Translations under genes and position numbers: made by a program
Assembly (NCBI GenBank): GCA_004764695.1
Contig: SMSO01000032.1
Location: 7,336,668-7,400,667 of the forward strand
Source: Schizochytrium sp. TIO01
Lineage: Eukaryota; Sar; Bigyra; Thraustochytrida; Thraustochytriidae
Direction of reading: 5' to 3'
DNA: 64,000 bases
Shown here: piece by piece, positions 10,464-21,015 of the stretch
Layout of the letters: each line of letters opens with the position of its first letter
Numbering within the stretch: position 1 is the stretch's first letter
The notes under the pieces: model-generated
Told to the model about the DNA's origin: nothing
What the model saw: only the letters and a program-made list of their open reading frames with translations
Databases searched by the model: none

Positions 10464-11462
10464 TAACTGCCTGCAAATTGCTATCATCACAACCACCAAG
10501 CTTGTTTCAATGGCATCATATTCTTCAGAGAGATTTCAAGATAAGTAGTGAAATTTCCCATTCTAAATAATGAATATAATAAGCTCACTCGCTTAATTAT
10601 AGTTATAGATCTATCTTATCAAATAGATTGGCGCAACTAGTTTTAATGATGCAACTGAGTGCAGTGCGCAAGCCAGTATCATTTTTCATTAAGAAGTTCT
10701 GTGGGATTACAGAATCCTATCTCGTTGTAGACTCCCAGCCCGAGATTAGTCCATTGGGTAGCTCAACATCAGCGTATCAACTTCAAAACTGCATATACAC
10801 TTGGTCTTAAAAGAAAAACAGGGAGGTTTTGTAGCGCTCCATGAACTTTGATACTGTGCTTTTCGGGGTGGAAGCTTAAGTCATGTCATAAAGTTGCCGG
10901 ACTTGAATGTGTTTGCGACGAGTTATACACCTTGTAATCTGAGTATTATCAATGAAGAAAATTGAGGTTCTGTTGCAAGATTGCGAATACTTCAAAAGAT
11001 CTCAAGAGCGTTACGTTGATCCTTCGAGATCTCTGCGCTTTATTCTTTAAGATGATGAAATGTATGCCTCCCTCCCCCCACAAAAACAAAACAAAACAAA
11101 AAAACATCGATCCGGAAACGCAGCAAAGTAACCCGGAGAGGAATAAAGAGTTCGAACAACTTTTAAAAGTAATGTCATTATGCTAGTGCACAGTTTTTGT
11201 ACTTTTTAAGAACACGTGTCACTTTTGGAAAGAAACAATGATAACGACGAGTGAATGTTTGTTTGCATCATCTTACCTGTCATAGATGTTTTTAGTTTTC
11301 AGTTTTTCTTATAAATGTTAAGTGAAAAGTTTGGAGAATTAGAATTTCCTAATTGTTATAAAGACCTAAAATAAATAAAATGGTAAATTTGGCAAGATGA
11401 AATGACTATTCTTGCAAGTCGTTTAGCCAACGATGTTCCTACGCAAAATGTAAACTTGTAGA
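10464..11462. other. Convergent intergenic spacer, no gene seen
   Basis: Lies between the 3' ends of the convergent TPR and phospholipase genes. It is AT-rich with A-runs near 11085-11105. No domain or RNA gene was recognised. Confidence 0.55.
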
Positions 11463-13478
11463 TTAGATGCTCGCCATGACCTCGCTATGAGCACGAAGAG
11501 CGCCATGATGAGCAACTGGCAATACCCCATGACTACGCTCTGGATCAAGCGCCTGTACGAAGAGGTCTTGATTCTGTTGTACCACCCAGCCAGCAAGATT
11601 TGAAAGAAGATTAGCAAGACCAGGAGTGTAGTGAAGCTTGGACGTGGGGATGTGCGGAAAGAGAGCGTAACTACCGCGGCTACGAAGCACCGATGGATCG
11701 TTTGCATTCTTAGTGGGCTGCACCAACTTTCGCGTTTCAGCGGGAAGTCGTCTTTCCCATTCCAAAGCGCGACCCAAGTAGACCCAGGTAACGTTCACGG
11801 AGTGATTAGCAGGGATACCCCAGTATTGGTTCTCGATAGTACGAAGAGACTGTCGTACAACGATACCCTTTCCTCGGGCCTGCGCCTTTTGCATTCCATC
11901 CAACAACCCAACGAGCTCATAGCGAGGAAATACTTGGTTATGTGCAAGGTTCTCCAGCACAGACTTCTTTTTATCGTCAACACCAAAGAGACTAGTCAGG
12001 GAGGCGTCAACATCACGAAAGTCGGGGTCCCTTTCAAAGGGGTTAAACCTTTCACGAGGTGATAAAGGGTTGGGGGAGTGAATAAAGACAACTACTTCCT
12101 GCAATCGGCGTCTAAGAAGAGACAAGATGCCAAAGTTTTCTAAGCTTGCAGCATCTGACACCAACACAGGCTGAGAACTCACAGTTTCGCTTTCACTTTG
12201 TGTCACAGGCGACCAATACTCGACGCGCATCCCAATTTTGGAATCGAGGTACGAAAGCAAGGGAGATCCAGAGAGAAAAGATCCCGGCGCAAAAGAAGAC
12301 GCTGCGGTTGCATGACCCAGTGAGAACTGTTGAGAAGGAATGGGCACATCCTGCAAGATGTTAGTGTAATTGTATGGCCCGAGGCCCATGAAGCCCTTGT
12401 CTACTTTACCGCCAAATGCAAAATTCTCGACATACCCGCCGACGCTGAGGTTGGCCGGTCGAGGCAGACCGTATTTGAGCGTGAGGTATTGAGGCGAACC
12501 AACGTAGAGGGAGTTAAATTCCAAAGGAACGTAGTTATCGTTGTTGACCGCGAACGGCTCAACGGCCATTGGTCCAAGAATGGCAGCATTTAAAATTGGA
12601 AAAGGCTTACTTGGGCATTCTTCGCGCCCCTCACAACGGTAAATGAAGGACTGGTTAGCCAAGACTGGATTGCGTTTTACCGCTTCTTCTCGTCTCATAG
12701 GAGACCATGCTACTTGATCTTCGAATTCAATGCCAGCAGGGGCTAAAAAAGTCTGCCAAATGGCAGCTGGATAGACATCTGCAGGAGGGACAAGGTCCCA
12801 GAGAAGTTTGACGGCCACGACTTCTAAAAGATTTCTATTTACAGGAGATGCACGCCCGCATCGCGGGTCGAGCACCTTCAGTTGAGCCCGAGTAAGATTC
12901 TCAGGTGGCACGATTTCACCAAGGAAATCAGCTTCACTCAGGCCCACTTTTTCGCTCTGATAATAGGAGTAGGCCGCATTAGCCCACGAGCCACCAGATA
13001 CAGAGCTAATGTATCGCGTACGATTGAGAAGGTTAAGGTCAAGGAGCGCACGAAGATATCCAAGCGAGAGAGTGTATGCCCGTGCGCCACCACCGGAAAG
13101 CCCGATTCCACTTTGAAACGATCCCTCTAAGAGCTTAGACTCAGGGTACTCGGGTTGTACCGTGTTTCCTTGATTTGCTTCAAGCAAAGCGCCTTTGTTG
13201 GTAAGAAACTCTGACTCCACAACTTTAATCATGGGGTCCATATTCCATGCTTGAGCTGCCATGAGCACATCAAGGCTCTCCTCGTCGCTACTGCCCTCGT
13301 CATTTTTCTGTTTTGGAATGTCATAACCAGACACGGAATATTTTCGTTTCGCACGAAGAGCAGGGGCACCGGGGAGCTCTTTTATGGCAATACGTGAAAC
13401 TGTACCAGCAAAGATTGGGGTTGCTGCAAGGACAACCAGGGCGGTGAGCACGACCAACAGACTAAGAATATTTGCCAT
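11463..13478 (-). CDS. Secreted cPLA2-like/lysophospholipase-like lipase
   Basis: A 671-residue protein with a hydrophobic N-terminal signal peptide (about residues 4-24, then FAG). The cPLA2/patatin superfamily oxyanion loop appears as GLSGGGARA at 126-134. The nucleophile motif is SVSGGSW, with the probable serine at 161, inside a strand-turn-helix as in GxSGS/GxSGG lipases. A second conserved block, SDAASLENFGILSLLRRR at 441-458, matches the region carrying the catalytic aspartate (D442) of cPLA2-type enzymes (normally DGG/DxG plus N). Several N-x-S/T sites fit passage through the secretory pathway. The likely reaction is hydrolysis of a phospholipid or lysophospholipid acyl ester; chain or position specificity cannot be read. 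The first position of the nucleophile motif is Ser rather than Gly, and DAA replaces DGG, so it is a divergent member. Confidence 0.75.
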   Translation of the reverse strand: MANILSLLVVLTALVVLAATPIFAGTVSRIAIKELPGAPALRAKRKYSVSGYDIPKQKNDEGSSDEESLDVLMAAQAWNMDPMIKVVESEFLTNKGALLEANQGNTVQPEYPESKLLEGSFQSGIGLSGGGARAYTLSLGYLRALLDLNLLNRTRYISSVSGGSWANAAYSYYQSEKVGLSEADFLGEIVPPENLTRAQLKVLDPRCGRASPVNRNLLEVVAVKLLWDLVPPADVYPAAIWQTFLAPAGIEFEDQVAWSPMRREEAVKRNPVLANQSFIYRCEGREECPSKPFPILNAAILGPMAVEPFAVNNDNYVPLEFNSLYVGSPQYLTLKYGLPRPANLSVGGYVENFAFGGKVDKGFMGLGPYNYTNILQDVPIPSQQFSLGHATAASSFAPGSFLSGSPLLSYLDSKIGMRVEYWSPVTQSESETVSSQPVLVSDAASLENFGILSLLRRRLQEVVVFIHSPNPLSPRERFNPFERDPDFRDVDASLTSLFGVDDKKKSVLENLAHNQVFPRYELVGLLDGMQKAQARGKGIVVRQSLRTIENQYWGIPANHSVNVTWVYLGRALEWERRLPAETRKLVQPTKNANDPSVLRSRGSYALFPHIPTSKLHYTPGLANLLSNLAGWVVQQNQDLFVQALDPERSHGVLPVAHHGALRAHSEVMASI

Positions 13479-15698
13479 GTGTGGGGTCGCAGTTGGGTTA
13501 CCTCAATCACCTGCCTGCCTTTCTAAAAGAGCTAAGTTCGGCAAGCTTACTCTATGCACGTGAGCTTACTTCCCGTTCCACAATCAATTTTGTATATATA
13601 TTTATAATTTGCGAGAGATGAGAGTCGCTGAGTCGTGCCGCCTTTCCTGGGAGATTGACACGAAGTTTCACAGTTCTAAAACTGCCAATGAAAACAATGG
13701 CTACTATTGCTTGCTTTCTCTGCTTCCAGAACTATTTCTCTAAGCCTCACGAACGAAGCGCGTCGCAGTTCCTCTCAACGTACGCTACCAAATAATTACC
13801 CAGTAGAGTCTAAGAACTGCCAACACTCTAAAAGTGTCTAGAGATCAAGAACTCCGTTGACAATGGCCGGGTTTCTTAATCTTAAGGAGGGAAAAGCGAG
13901 GCGTTCCACACCCACAGCCACAAAGACACTTGGCTTTGAGTCTCTCGCCACAGCTATCAAACTTGATTCCTGCTGAGCCTCCTTTTCCCCAGAAACTCGC
14001 GCTTCCTCCTTCGATCCAGCCACTATTCAATCTTAACCAAATAACTGACGAACTAATTCCTCGCTCCACGCCTCTCCAATCAGAGATGCTGCTCCGTAAG
14101 CCTCGCAGGCCAATCCCCGACAATTACTTTGTAAATTCAGGAAATCCCTCCGGGGCACACCAAAAACCAGTGCGTGAGAACTCAACAATAATCGCAACCT
14201 GGGCTTACTTCCTCAAGCAGCTAGCTTCTCCCTTCGGGTCCTCAGACCCTTCAAGTTCCGCTTGCTCCGTAGTGCGGCAAGTGACTGACAGTGCCCGCGA
14301 GCGACTCCGCAAGGCCTGCTCGCCGTCGAGCGCACGAACGGGCACGCGAGCGAGCGCTGGCGACTGCCTCGGGAACGGAAAGCGCTGCCTACGAGTCCCT
14401 TACCAAGAACCCTAGGACTACCCTTGTGCGTGCGTTGAGCAGGAAATCGCTCTCCTTATCAAAGGACTCCGCGGGAGCCCAATCGATCGGAAAGCGAGTC
14501 AAGTCGAGGCAACCGAGCTCCTCGGTATGCGATCAGGCCTTCGTCCACGAGGCGGAAGTCCTTCTTGCACGGCAGCAGCCAGGGCTGGCCAGGGTTTTGC
14601 GTTTGTGCGTGGATGATAATAAATAAGCGATCTTGGTTTTTGTACTTTCCAGGAAAAGGAGAGGAAAAGGGAATGAATCGCGAGGGAGGACACACGAGAA
14701 ACTCGCGAGGCTCTTCGGAACGGACCGTGCGGTTTTCAAGGCAGGGCCAAGGCGAGCTTCCGCCGCAGGCTCCGGGCCCCCTCGAACCTCCTGGTTGTCA
14801 GCAGCGATGCCGGTCTGGCACAAGCGCGAGGAGTTAATTCTTGTTCTCCTCGTACTCTCTGCTTTTGATTGTTCTCTTGTGCTTCTACTTCTAAGGCGCC
14901 CATTACTGTATAACATAGTGTACCAGATCTACCTCATGTGGGGTTGGAACGGAACAGAACGCGTTCTTGGCGTTCTTTGGAGATGCGCTCAGGGCGAGCT
15001 AGGGGGTACACTGAAAGCCAGCCCTTGTTGATAGTATGTGACGTTGCTTCCGTCAGCTGACGACGTTGATAGGGGTTAATAGGGGGTAGCCATAGCTGTG
15101 GAGAGCAGGGGGTCCGGTGTTCTTTGGGGAACCATAAGTGGCGTAAACGGGAGGAGTGAAGATAGACCGGTTTTGAGATGAGATGAGGAAATCGGAAATA
15201 TTAAGTCATTGAAGTTCGTGAAAGAAGGCTTTTGCTTGTTTGCTTTAAAGGCAAAGCGTCAAGGGGTTGATTGGCTTCTAAGGTGGTATTTGAAGGCGAA
15301 GGTGGATCATGGAAGTAGACGAGTACGTTTGGGTCAGGTAGCTTGGGCCTTGTGCAGGAAAGAGATGGACCTGAGGAAGCTTGTCTCCGAAGATGACGGG
15401 CGAATGGATTCTCTCCGATGCTACTGAGCGACAAGCAGCAAAATATAGCGTCTGTTGAGGCCTGCAGGCCTCTCTTCTCTGCGACGTGAAGGCAGCACGT
15501 GTTTGGATGGATATTCTACTCATTTTAAAATTTATAACAGGGTCTTGAGAGTTTTGAGAAGAATATTTTGGTGGTATGTTCTCTTATTCTGAGAGTTGGA
15601 TGGCTAATGTGGAAATTACATTCTGCTGTGATTTGACCTGTTCATTTCTTTGTTTGTACAAATATACGACCAATGTTGCCTTATGATTGACCCTTCAG
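13479..15698. other. Spacer upstream of ATP23-like coding exons; 5' exon not located
   Basis: Holds the divergent promoter of the phospholipase gene and, presumably, the promoter and first exon(s) of the ATP23-like gene. The part at 14200-14850 is GC-rich with several overlapping frames in different phases, none with a recognisable domain. A perfect 12-bp palindrome lies at 15051-15062. I could not identify the initiating exon. Confidence 0.45.
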
Positions 15699-16393
15699 GT
15701 GTCAGAACGCAGTCGATGAGTGCATAGAGAAAGATGTTCGTGTCAAAAGCCTTATTGAGGCAGTAAGAAAAAAGGTTCCTTTTAATGTAGAGGTTTGCGA
15801 CTGCTCGGCTGAAGAAGGGGTGGCTGCTACTTTTGCTCGCGCGTAAGTTCTGCGTCTATTGATGCATGCCAAATATTACTCTCAGTAAGTGCAATATAAT
15901 GCTGACATGAAATGGTGGCCCCATGCACAGTTACTTTGCTGCTCCTAATATTAAAGATCTGGAATCTGAGGAGAAGCCACGCATAGTCATGTGCGCAAAT
16001 GCGTTGCACTCTCGGCAAGAAGTAAGAGAAGCTCTTCGACACGAATTAGTGCACGCCTTTGACCATTGTGTTTCGCAACGTGATTTGGCCGAGCCGTACG
16101 GGCTGGCATGCTCGGAAATACGCGCTGCGCGAGAGGCTGAATGCCGAGACAATTTCCACAACCTCATGGGCGAGATCTTTTGTAAAAAGGTTGTGCGTGC
16201 AGATGCCTATTCTGATACGCAAGATAACATGATCTGCCGCCAGTTGAAAGAATCATGTGCCAAGCACTACGCAACACTAAGTGTACGAGCTGTGTTTCCA
16301 CAGAATGGGCTTCGCTGCGTAAGGGAGCAGTTTGGCCCATGCTACTCAGACTTTGCTCCGTTTAAGGACGGTACTGTGCATGAGAGCGCATAG
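15699..16393 (+). CDS. ATP23-family mitochondrial metalloprotease (5' exon missing)
   Basis: Coding exons 15699-15842 and 15931-16393 are joined by an 88-base GT-AG intron (GTAAGT donor, CACAG acceptor, phase 2). The first exon here follows an acceptor at 15697-15698 and has no ATG, so at least one upstream exon is missing from this model. The product matches ATP23: an N-terminal CQ...C segment and a CDC motif, then the zinc protease site RHELVHAFDHC (HExxH), followed by LACSEIRAA, which supplies the third ligand region, and Cys-rich helices (CRQ, CAKHYATLSV, CYSDFAPF). In other eukaryotes ATP23 works in the mitochondrial intermembrane space, maturing Atp6 and assisting F0 assembly. The many cysteines fit oxidative folding there. 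Two AATAAA signals follow the stop within 95 bases. Confidence 0.85.
15843..15930 (+). other. Spliceosomal intron in the ATP23-like gene
   Basis: GTAAGT donor and CAG acceptor. Removal keeps the conserved reading ...TFAR-A-YFAAPN... in frame; without it the exons lie in different frames. Confidence 0.8.
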
Positions 16394-16471
16394 TAATCTA
16401 AAAATTCTGTGCTATACTCTGCCAATTGACTGTCTAGGCCTGACCAACTAACTACCTATTTGCCATTTATA

Positions 16472-16485
16472 AATAAAGCAATAAA
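16472..16485 (+). terminator. Two AATAAA polyadenylation signals
   Basis: AATAAA at 16472 and again at 16480, about 80-90 bases after the ATP23-like stop, same strand. Confidence 0.5.
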
Positions 16486-18075
16486 GAATATATTGCAACT
16501 ACAAAATCCGAAACGAAGATCAGCTTGTATCCTTCAGCTGGGTCTAAATTTATAAAGATTGCGTTCTATTAGGTTCGTAATCAGTTGAGCCCCCAAGCTT
16601 CCAATTGTTTCTACCACACTAGGTACATAGATTACCTAGGGTAGTTTATACTTCGGCCTTTGCAGCAAAATGCATGTGCGTTATGTCTTCTTGCATGAAC
16701 ATGATCAACTACCTACTACTATCACAACCCATCGCCAAGCAACTCCAATATCAAAATTTGAAGAGCAACTGCCACACCATTCTGAGCCGATGTGGCCAGC
16801 CAGTTTCGGATTTCACGTATAAATTAGCAGCTTGTTAGACGATAGACCACCTCCTCTGCTCCCTGTGGTCTTTCTAGGTCGGAGCCTCGCTGCCTGCGTG
16901 CAACTTTTCGCACATTTTGAGAGGTGGTCCTGATTCCGATGCCCCATTCATCCAGGCAAACTCCAGATATCCATCCAGATCTCCCCAAAACCCAGCTTCT
17001 CCTCCGTAATCAATTCCAGTCTTACGAGTCCTCTTCGCCTTGGTTCTTTCCGCTTCCTTCCTCAATATCCATCCATACAATCTTTTGTATTACAATAGTT
17101 TTAGCTTCTTCAAAACTTTAAGAGCACAATCTATCAATTAGCAGGTACCTACAACGACCTATGCTCCCTACTCCGCCTGCGAAGAGGGAAAAAGAGCTAA
17201 AAGGAAACCTTTTCAGCTACAACTGCTAAAAAAGCACTAATTCGATTCCTAGCAAAGAAAACGAAGGTAAAAGGAAAAAGGAGTACGACGATCAAACACC
17301 AAAATATCCAACTCCATTAAACACACCTTCCATACCCCCTCCCCGCCGCGGCCCGTGCTCCTTTGCTTTATTATATAGGTGTGTAAACTTTCCGACTTGG
17401 GGAGCTAGGTGGAACTCTTTAGCGCCATGTGCGAGGCTTCACAAGGTCCCACCCCAAGTGCGGAATGCCCACCCCACAAGTGACTTATAGCTGCAGTACA
17501 ATACGTTATAGAACGTGTGCAAGTGGAAAATACCATGGGCAAGTGGAGTATAGCCTCTTAATCATTCTCTTTTGTCAATTAAAAATTATTATTTTTTAAT
17601 TGAATACTTTCAAGTTGTGAAAAGAGAGATAGAAAATTAATTAATTGGCTTTGTTGTTTGTTTGTTTGTCTTCTTGCGGAGTCGGGCAGACGGACCTCGC
17701 TGGAAAAGGAGTCAGACTTCCTCGAAGATGCTCTGAGCGGACCCTTGGCCCTCAGGACCTCTTGTTTGTGGCATCGTTACTCATCCTCCACCGCGGACTT
17801 CCCTCCGGCGAGATCTGCGCAAGACCTGAGCTGGAGCCGAGATAGCAATTGCTCAATCTGTGCAGAGAGAGAGAAAAAGAAAAAAACAAACAAAGGGAAC
17901 AAAAACATATTTATAGGTACTGTTAATAATAATAGGCAGTGAAGACAACTCATTCCTTTACTTTTCATTTGTGTGAATGATGATACGTAAGTATGTATGT
18001 ATGCATGAATGAATGACATGTATGACATGTTCCCTAGAAAAGAAAGTATCGATCGTATGTGTAGACAGCCTTTAT

Positions 18076-18102
18076 TTACTTACTTACTTACTTACTTACT
18101 TA
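18076..18102 (+). repeat. (TTAC)n microsatellite
   Basis: About 6.75 uninterrupted tetranucleotide units, part of a cluster upstream of ARP3. A short (GTAT)n tract lies just before it at 17991-18003. Confidence 0.95.
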
Positions 18103-18122
18103 TTAATTGCACATCGTAAGTG

Positions 18123-18151
18123 CTTTCTTTCTTTCTTTCTTTCTTTCTTTC
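18123..18151 (+). repeat. (CTTT)n microsatellite
   Basis: About seven uninterrupted CTTT units. Confidence 0.95.
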
Positions 18152-18192
18152 ACCTTTCTGCACTTCTTTTAATAGTGAAAAGAAAAGATAAA

Positions 18193-18211
18193 ATCTATCT
18201 ATCTATCTATC
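18193..18211 (+). repeat. (ATCT)n microsatellite
   Basis: Nearly five ATCT units. Confidence 0.9.
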
Positions 18212-18523
18212 GGTCAATCTATTGTAGATTAGTATGAGGGATATTAGAGATGAAAATGATCTGTGAAGAAGAGACAAAGAGAAACAAAGAGAAAGCAGAG
18301 CTCTTTCCTTCTTTCCCTCGTTCACGGTCCTTGCGCGCGGTGAGGCTCGCGACCGCTCGGAGCGCGCCCCGGAGGACGGAGACGATATTGGAAACCTTGT
18401 GTTCACCTCCCACGCAGCACCCCCACGTCACAGCGCCCCTGAACCGCTTTGACGCCAACTCTATCTATCCAGCGCATCTAGCTACTAGCTAGATATCCTT
18501 TTGGCTGCCTACCCTCTTAAACT

Positions 18524-18525
<2 letters not shown>

Positions 18526-18563
<38 letters not shown>
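18526..18563 (+). repeat. (GCTT)n microsatellite
   Basis: About nine and a half uninterrupted GCTT units, some 190 bases before the ARP3 start codon, probably in its promoter or leader. Confidence 0.95.
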
Positions 18564-18751
18564 CTCTTGCTCGCAAGGTTTGCAGATCAAAGTGAGCTGT
18601 AGCTGCTCGCTTACTCCTGTGTCATTTGTTTCGCGACGTGGTTTGAATCCTTGCTTGGATTTGTTAATTTTACCGAGGTCTCGGGATTAAATTTTGGCCA
18701 GCTAGGTGGTTGATTGTCGATTTTGGCTGATTTCTTAAAGACAAAAGCACC

Positions 18752-20202
18752 ATGAGCTTTCCGGAGAAGCCCGCAGTTGTCATTGACAATGGTACAGGTT
18801 ACACGAAGATGGGTTATGCAGGAAACTGCGAACCTAACTACATCATCCCCACGCTCATCGCTAACCCGCTGAGCGACTCTGGCACACGCGGTACTGTCCG
18901 TAATGCTGAGGGTCTTGGCGACTTAGATTTCTACGTTGGTAACGAGGCCCAGCAACACGCATCTTCGTATCAGATCAACTACCCAATTAAGCACGGTATC
19001 ATTGAGAACTGGGACAACATGGAAAAGATGTGGCAGCGCTGTATCTTCAAGATGCTTAAGTGTGAGCCGGAAGAGCACTACTTCTTGCTTACCGAGCCAC
19101 CCCTTAACACCCCAGAGAACCGTGAGTACACTGCCGAGGTCATGTTTGAAACCTTTAATGTTCCTGGTCTCTACATTGCCGTGCAGGCCATCCTTGCTCT
19201 TGCTGCTAGTTGGACCTCCAAGAAGCTCGAAGAGCGCACTCTTACTGGTACTGTGATTGACTCCGGTGATGGTGTCACTCACGTCATTCCTGTAGCCGAT
19301 GGTTACGTCATTGGCTCCAGCATCAAGCACATTCCGCTCGCTGGCCGTGATGTTACCAACTTCATTGCTGGTATGCTCCGCGACCGCAAGGAGCCTGTTC
19401 CCCCAGAAGATATTCTCCTTGCTGCCAAGTCGCTCAAGGAGCGTCACTGTTACACGTGCCCTGACCTTGTGCGTGAGTTCCAAAAGTACGATAACGACCC
19501 TGAGAAGTACTTCAAGATCTTCTCTGGCATTCACTCGCGCACTGGTAAGGAATGGCAGTGTGATGTTGGCTACGAGCGCTTCTTGGCGCCCGAAATCTTT
19601 TTTTCTCCGGAGATCTTCAACCCGCAGTTCTCCACCCCTCTGCCTGAGGTCGTTGACAAGTCGATCTTGTCTTGCCCGATCGACACTCGACGAGGCCTGT
19701 ACCGCAACATTGTTCTCTCGGGTGGATCTTCCCTCTTTCGTGACTTTGGTCGCCGTCTCCAGCGAGACATCAAAAAGATTGTTGATACCCGTCTTGAGAA
19801 GAACTGGGCTCAGAACCCGCGCTTCAAAAAGACCTCCGGATCAGAGATGGGTAAGTTTGTTTTTAGATCTTGCGGGTGTTTACACCCATTTCAGCTCGCA
19901 CTCTACACGATGTTTCTTTGTATTTTTAATTTTTGGGATGGGGAGGTTTTTTTCCGACATATGAATGGATTGACTAACATTTTGATTGCTGGTTTGATCT
20001 CTCAACGCCTGCATTATTTATTATCTATAACACAGAGGTCAAGGTTGTTTCGCACGCTTTGCAGCGCTATGCCGTGTGGTTTGGTGGAAGTATGCTCTCC
20101 TCCACAGCCGAATTTTACCGCGTCTGCCACACCCGCGAGGCCTATCTCGAGGAGGGCCCTCGTATTGCCCGCCACAACCCTGTTTTTTCAGCCCAGATCT
20201 AA
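18752..20202 (+). CDS. ARP3: Actin-related protein 3 (Arp2/3 complex subunit)
   Basis: Exons 18752-19850 and 20036-20202 are joined by a GT-AG intron; the spliced product is 421 residues, close to the usual 418 of Arp3. The actin fold is visible from the N-terminal phosphate-1 loop ([15 protein letters not shown]) through [16 protein letters not shown] (phosphate 2), IPLAGRDVT and the adenosine loop [12 protein letters not shown]. The second exon supplies the C-terminal hallmark [11 protein letters not shown] followed by FYRVCHT and a terminal [10 protein letters not shown], which is Arp3-specific. Without splicing the frame runs into unrelated sequence after SGSEMG. Arp3 binds ATP and forms, with Arp2, the template for branched actin nucleation in the cytosol. 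The start has a good context (CACCATGAG). Confidence 0.97.
19851..20035 (+). other. Intron of ARP3
   Basis: 185 bases, GTAAGT donor, CACAG acceptor, phase 1, T-rich. Splicing restores the conserved Arp3 C-terminus. Confidence 0.93.
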
Positions 20203-21015
20203 TTTGCTTGCTTCACCATATATACTTTCAGCAACTAAAAAGATTGAAACTAGTTTTTTCCTTTGCATCTAATTTTCCCTTCGTCCGTTGCTAAACATAT
20301 ACAGCGAACGAATTCGTACATTAATTTCTATTCCCGAAACAAAATCATCTAATCACTTACCTGATTTTCTATTATTGAGGTTTAAAGCTCAGGTGAATCG
20401 AAGTTCCTCCTATTATATGTTAGATAAGCATGGGCAAGTTAGTAGAGTGCATATACACCAACTTTCATTGATCCCTTATGCAAACCTTTCATAATTTCTA
20501 TGCGGAATATCTTGAGTTTGCTGAAATACAAGAGCTTGGGCACCTCTTTTTTGTTACGTTTCGCCTATAATGCTTTCGGTTTTCATCAATTCAAAACATG
20601 CTCGAAGCATGCCCCAGATTGATTTCTCGCTATAATAGTTGTTCTGCAAAGTAATGAAAGTACGCAACTATGCCTAAATCCTTTGTAGAGCAATGGTAAC
20701 CATGAGAATTCTCAGTACAAATACAGTAGGCTCGCTCCGCGGCTAGACAATCAAATAGAGATGCGTTCAAAAAGACAAATTAATCTTTGGATAAACTTAA
20801 AGGGAGAATTTGGGTGTCTTACTAGAGGAAATAAAGAAAGTTACATCGAGAATGAGATTGGGTTCTAATATATCTCCTGCTCAACTATATACACTATAGA
20901 ACAGGAATGTGGAATTCTCTTATGAAGATAAATATAAAGGATAGTAATATACATACACATAGAAAATATAATTTGATACCTTATTCATGAGCTGGCTAAA
21001 CATGTGTGCCAGGTC
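20203..21015. other. Convergent intergenic spacer, no gene seen
   Basis: AT-rich region between the convergent 3' ends of ARP3 and the dehydrogenase-like gene. No domain or RNA was recognised. Confidence 0.55.

Larger units (their letters stand above)
16394..18751. other. Intergenic spacer with AATAAA signals and microsatellite cluster
   Basis: Begins with AATAAA at 16472-16477 and 16480-16485 behind the ATP23-like gene. No gene was recognised in 16.5-18.7 kb. The part at 17990-18570 carries five different tetranucleotide repeats (listed separately), then the presumed promoter and leader of ARP3. Confidence 0.6.

Noticed and set aside
13930-15031. Overlapping GC-rich frames as genes
   Set aside because: Several frames overlap in different phases with Arg/Ser/Ala-rich low-complexity products and no domain.
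18923-19534. Minus-strand frame of 203 codons inside ARP3
   Set aside because: It is antisense to a conserved ARP3 exon and has no domain.
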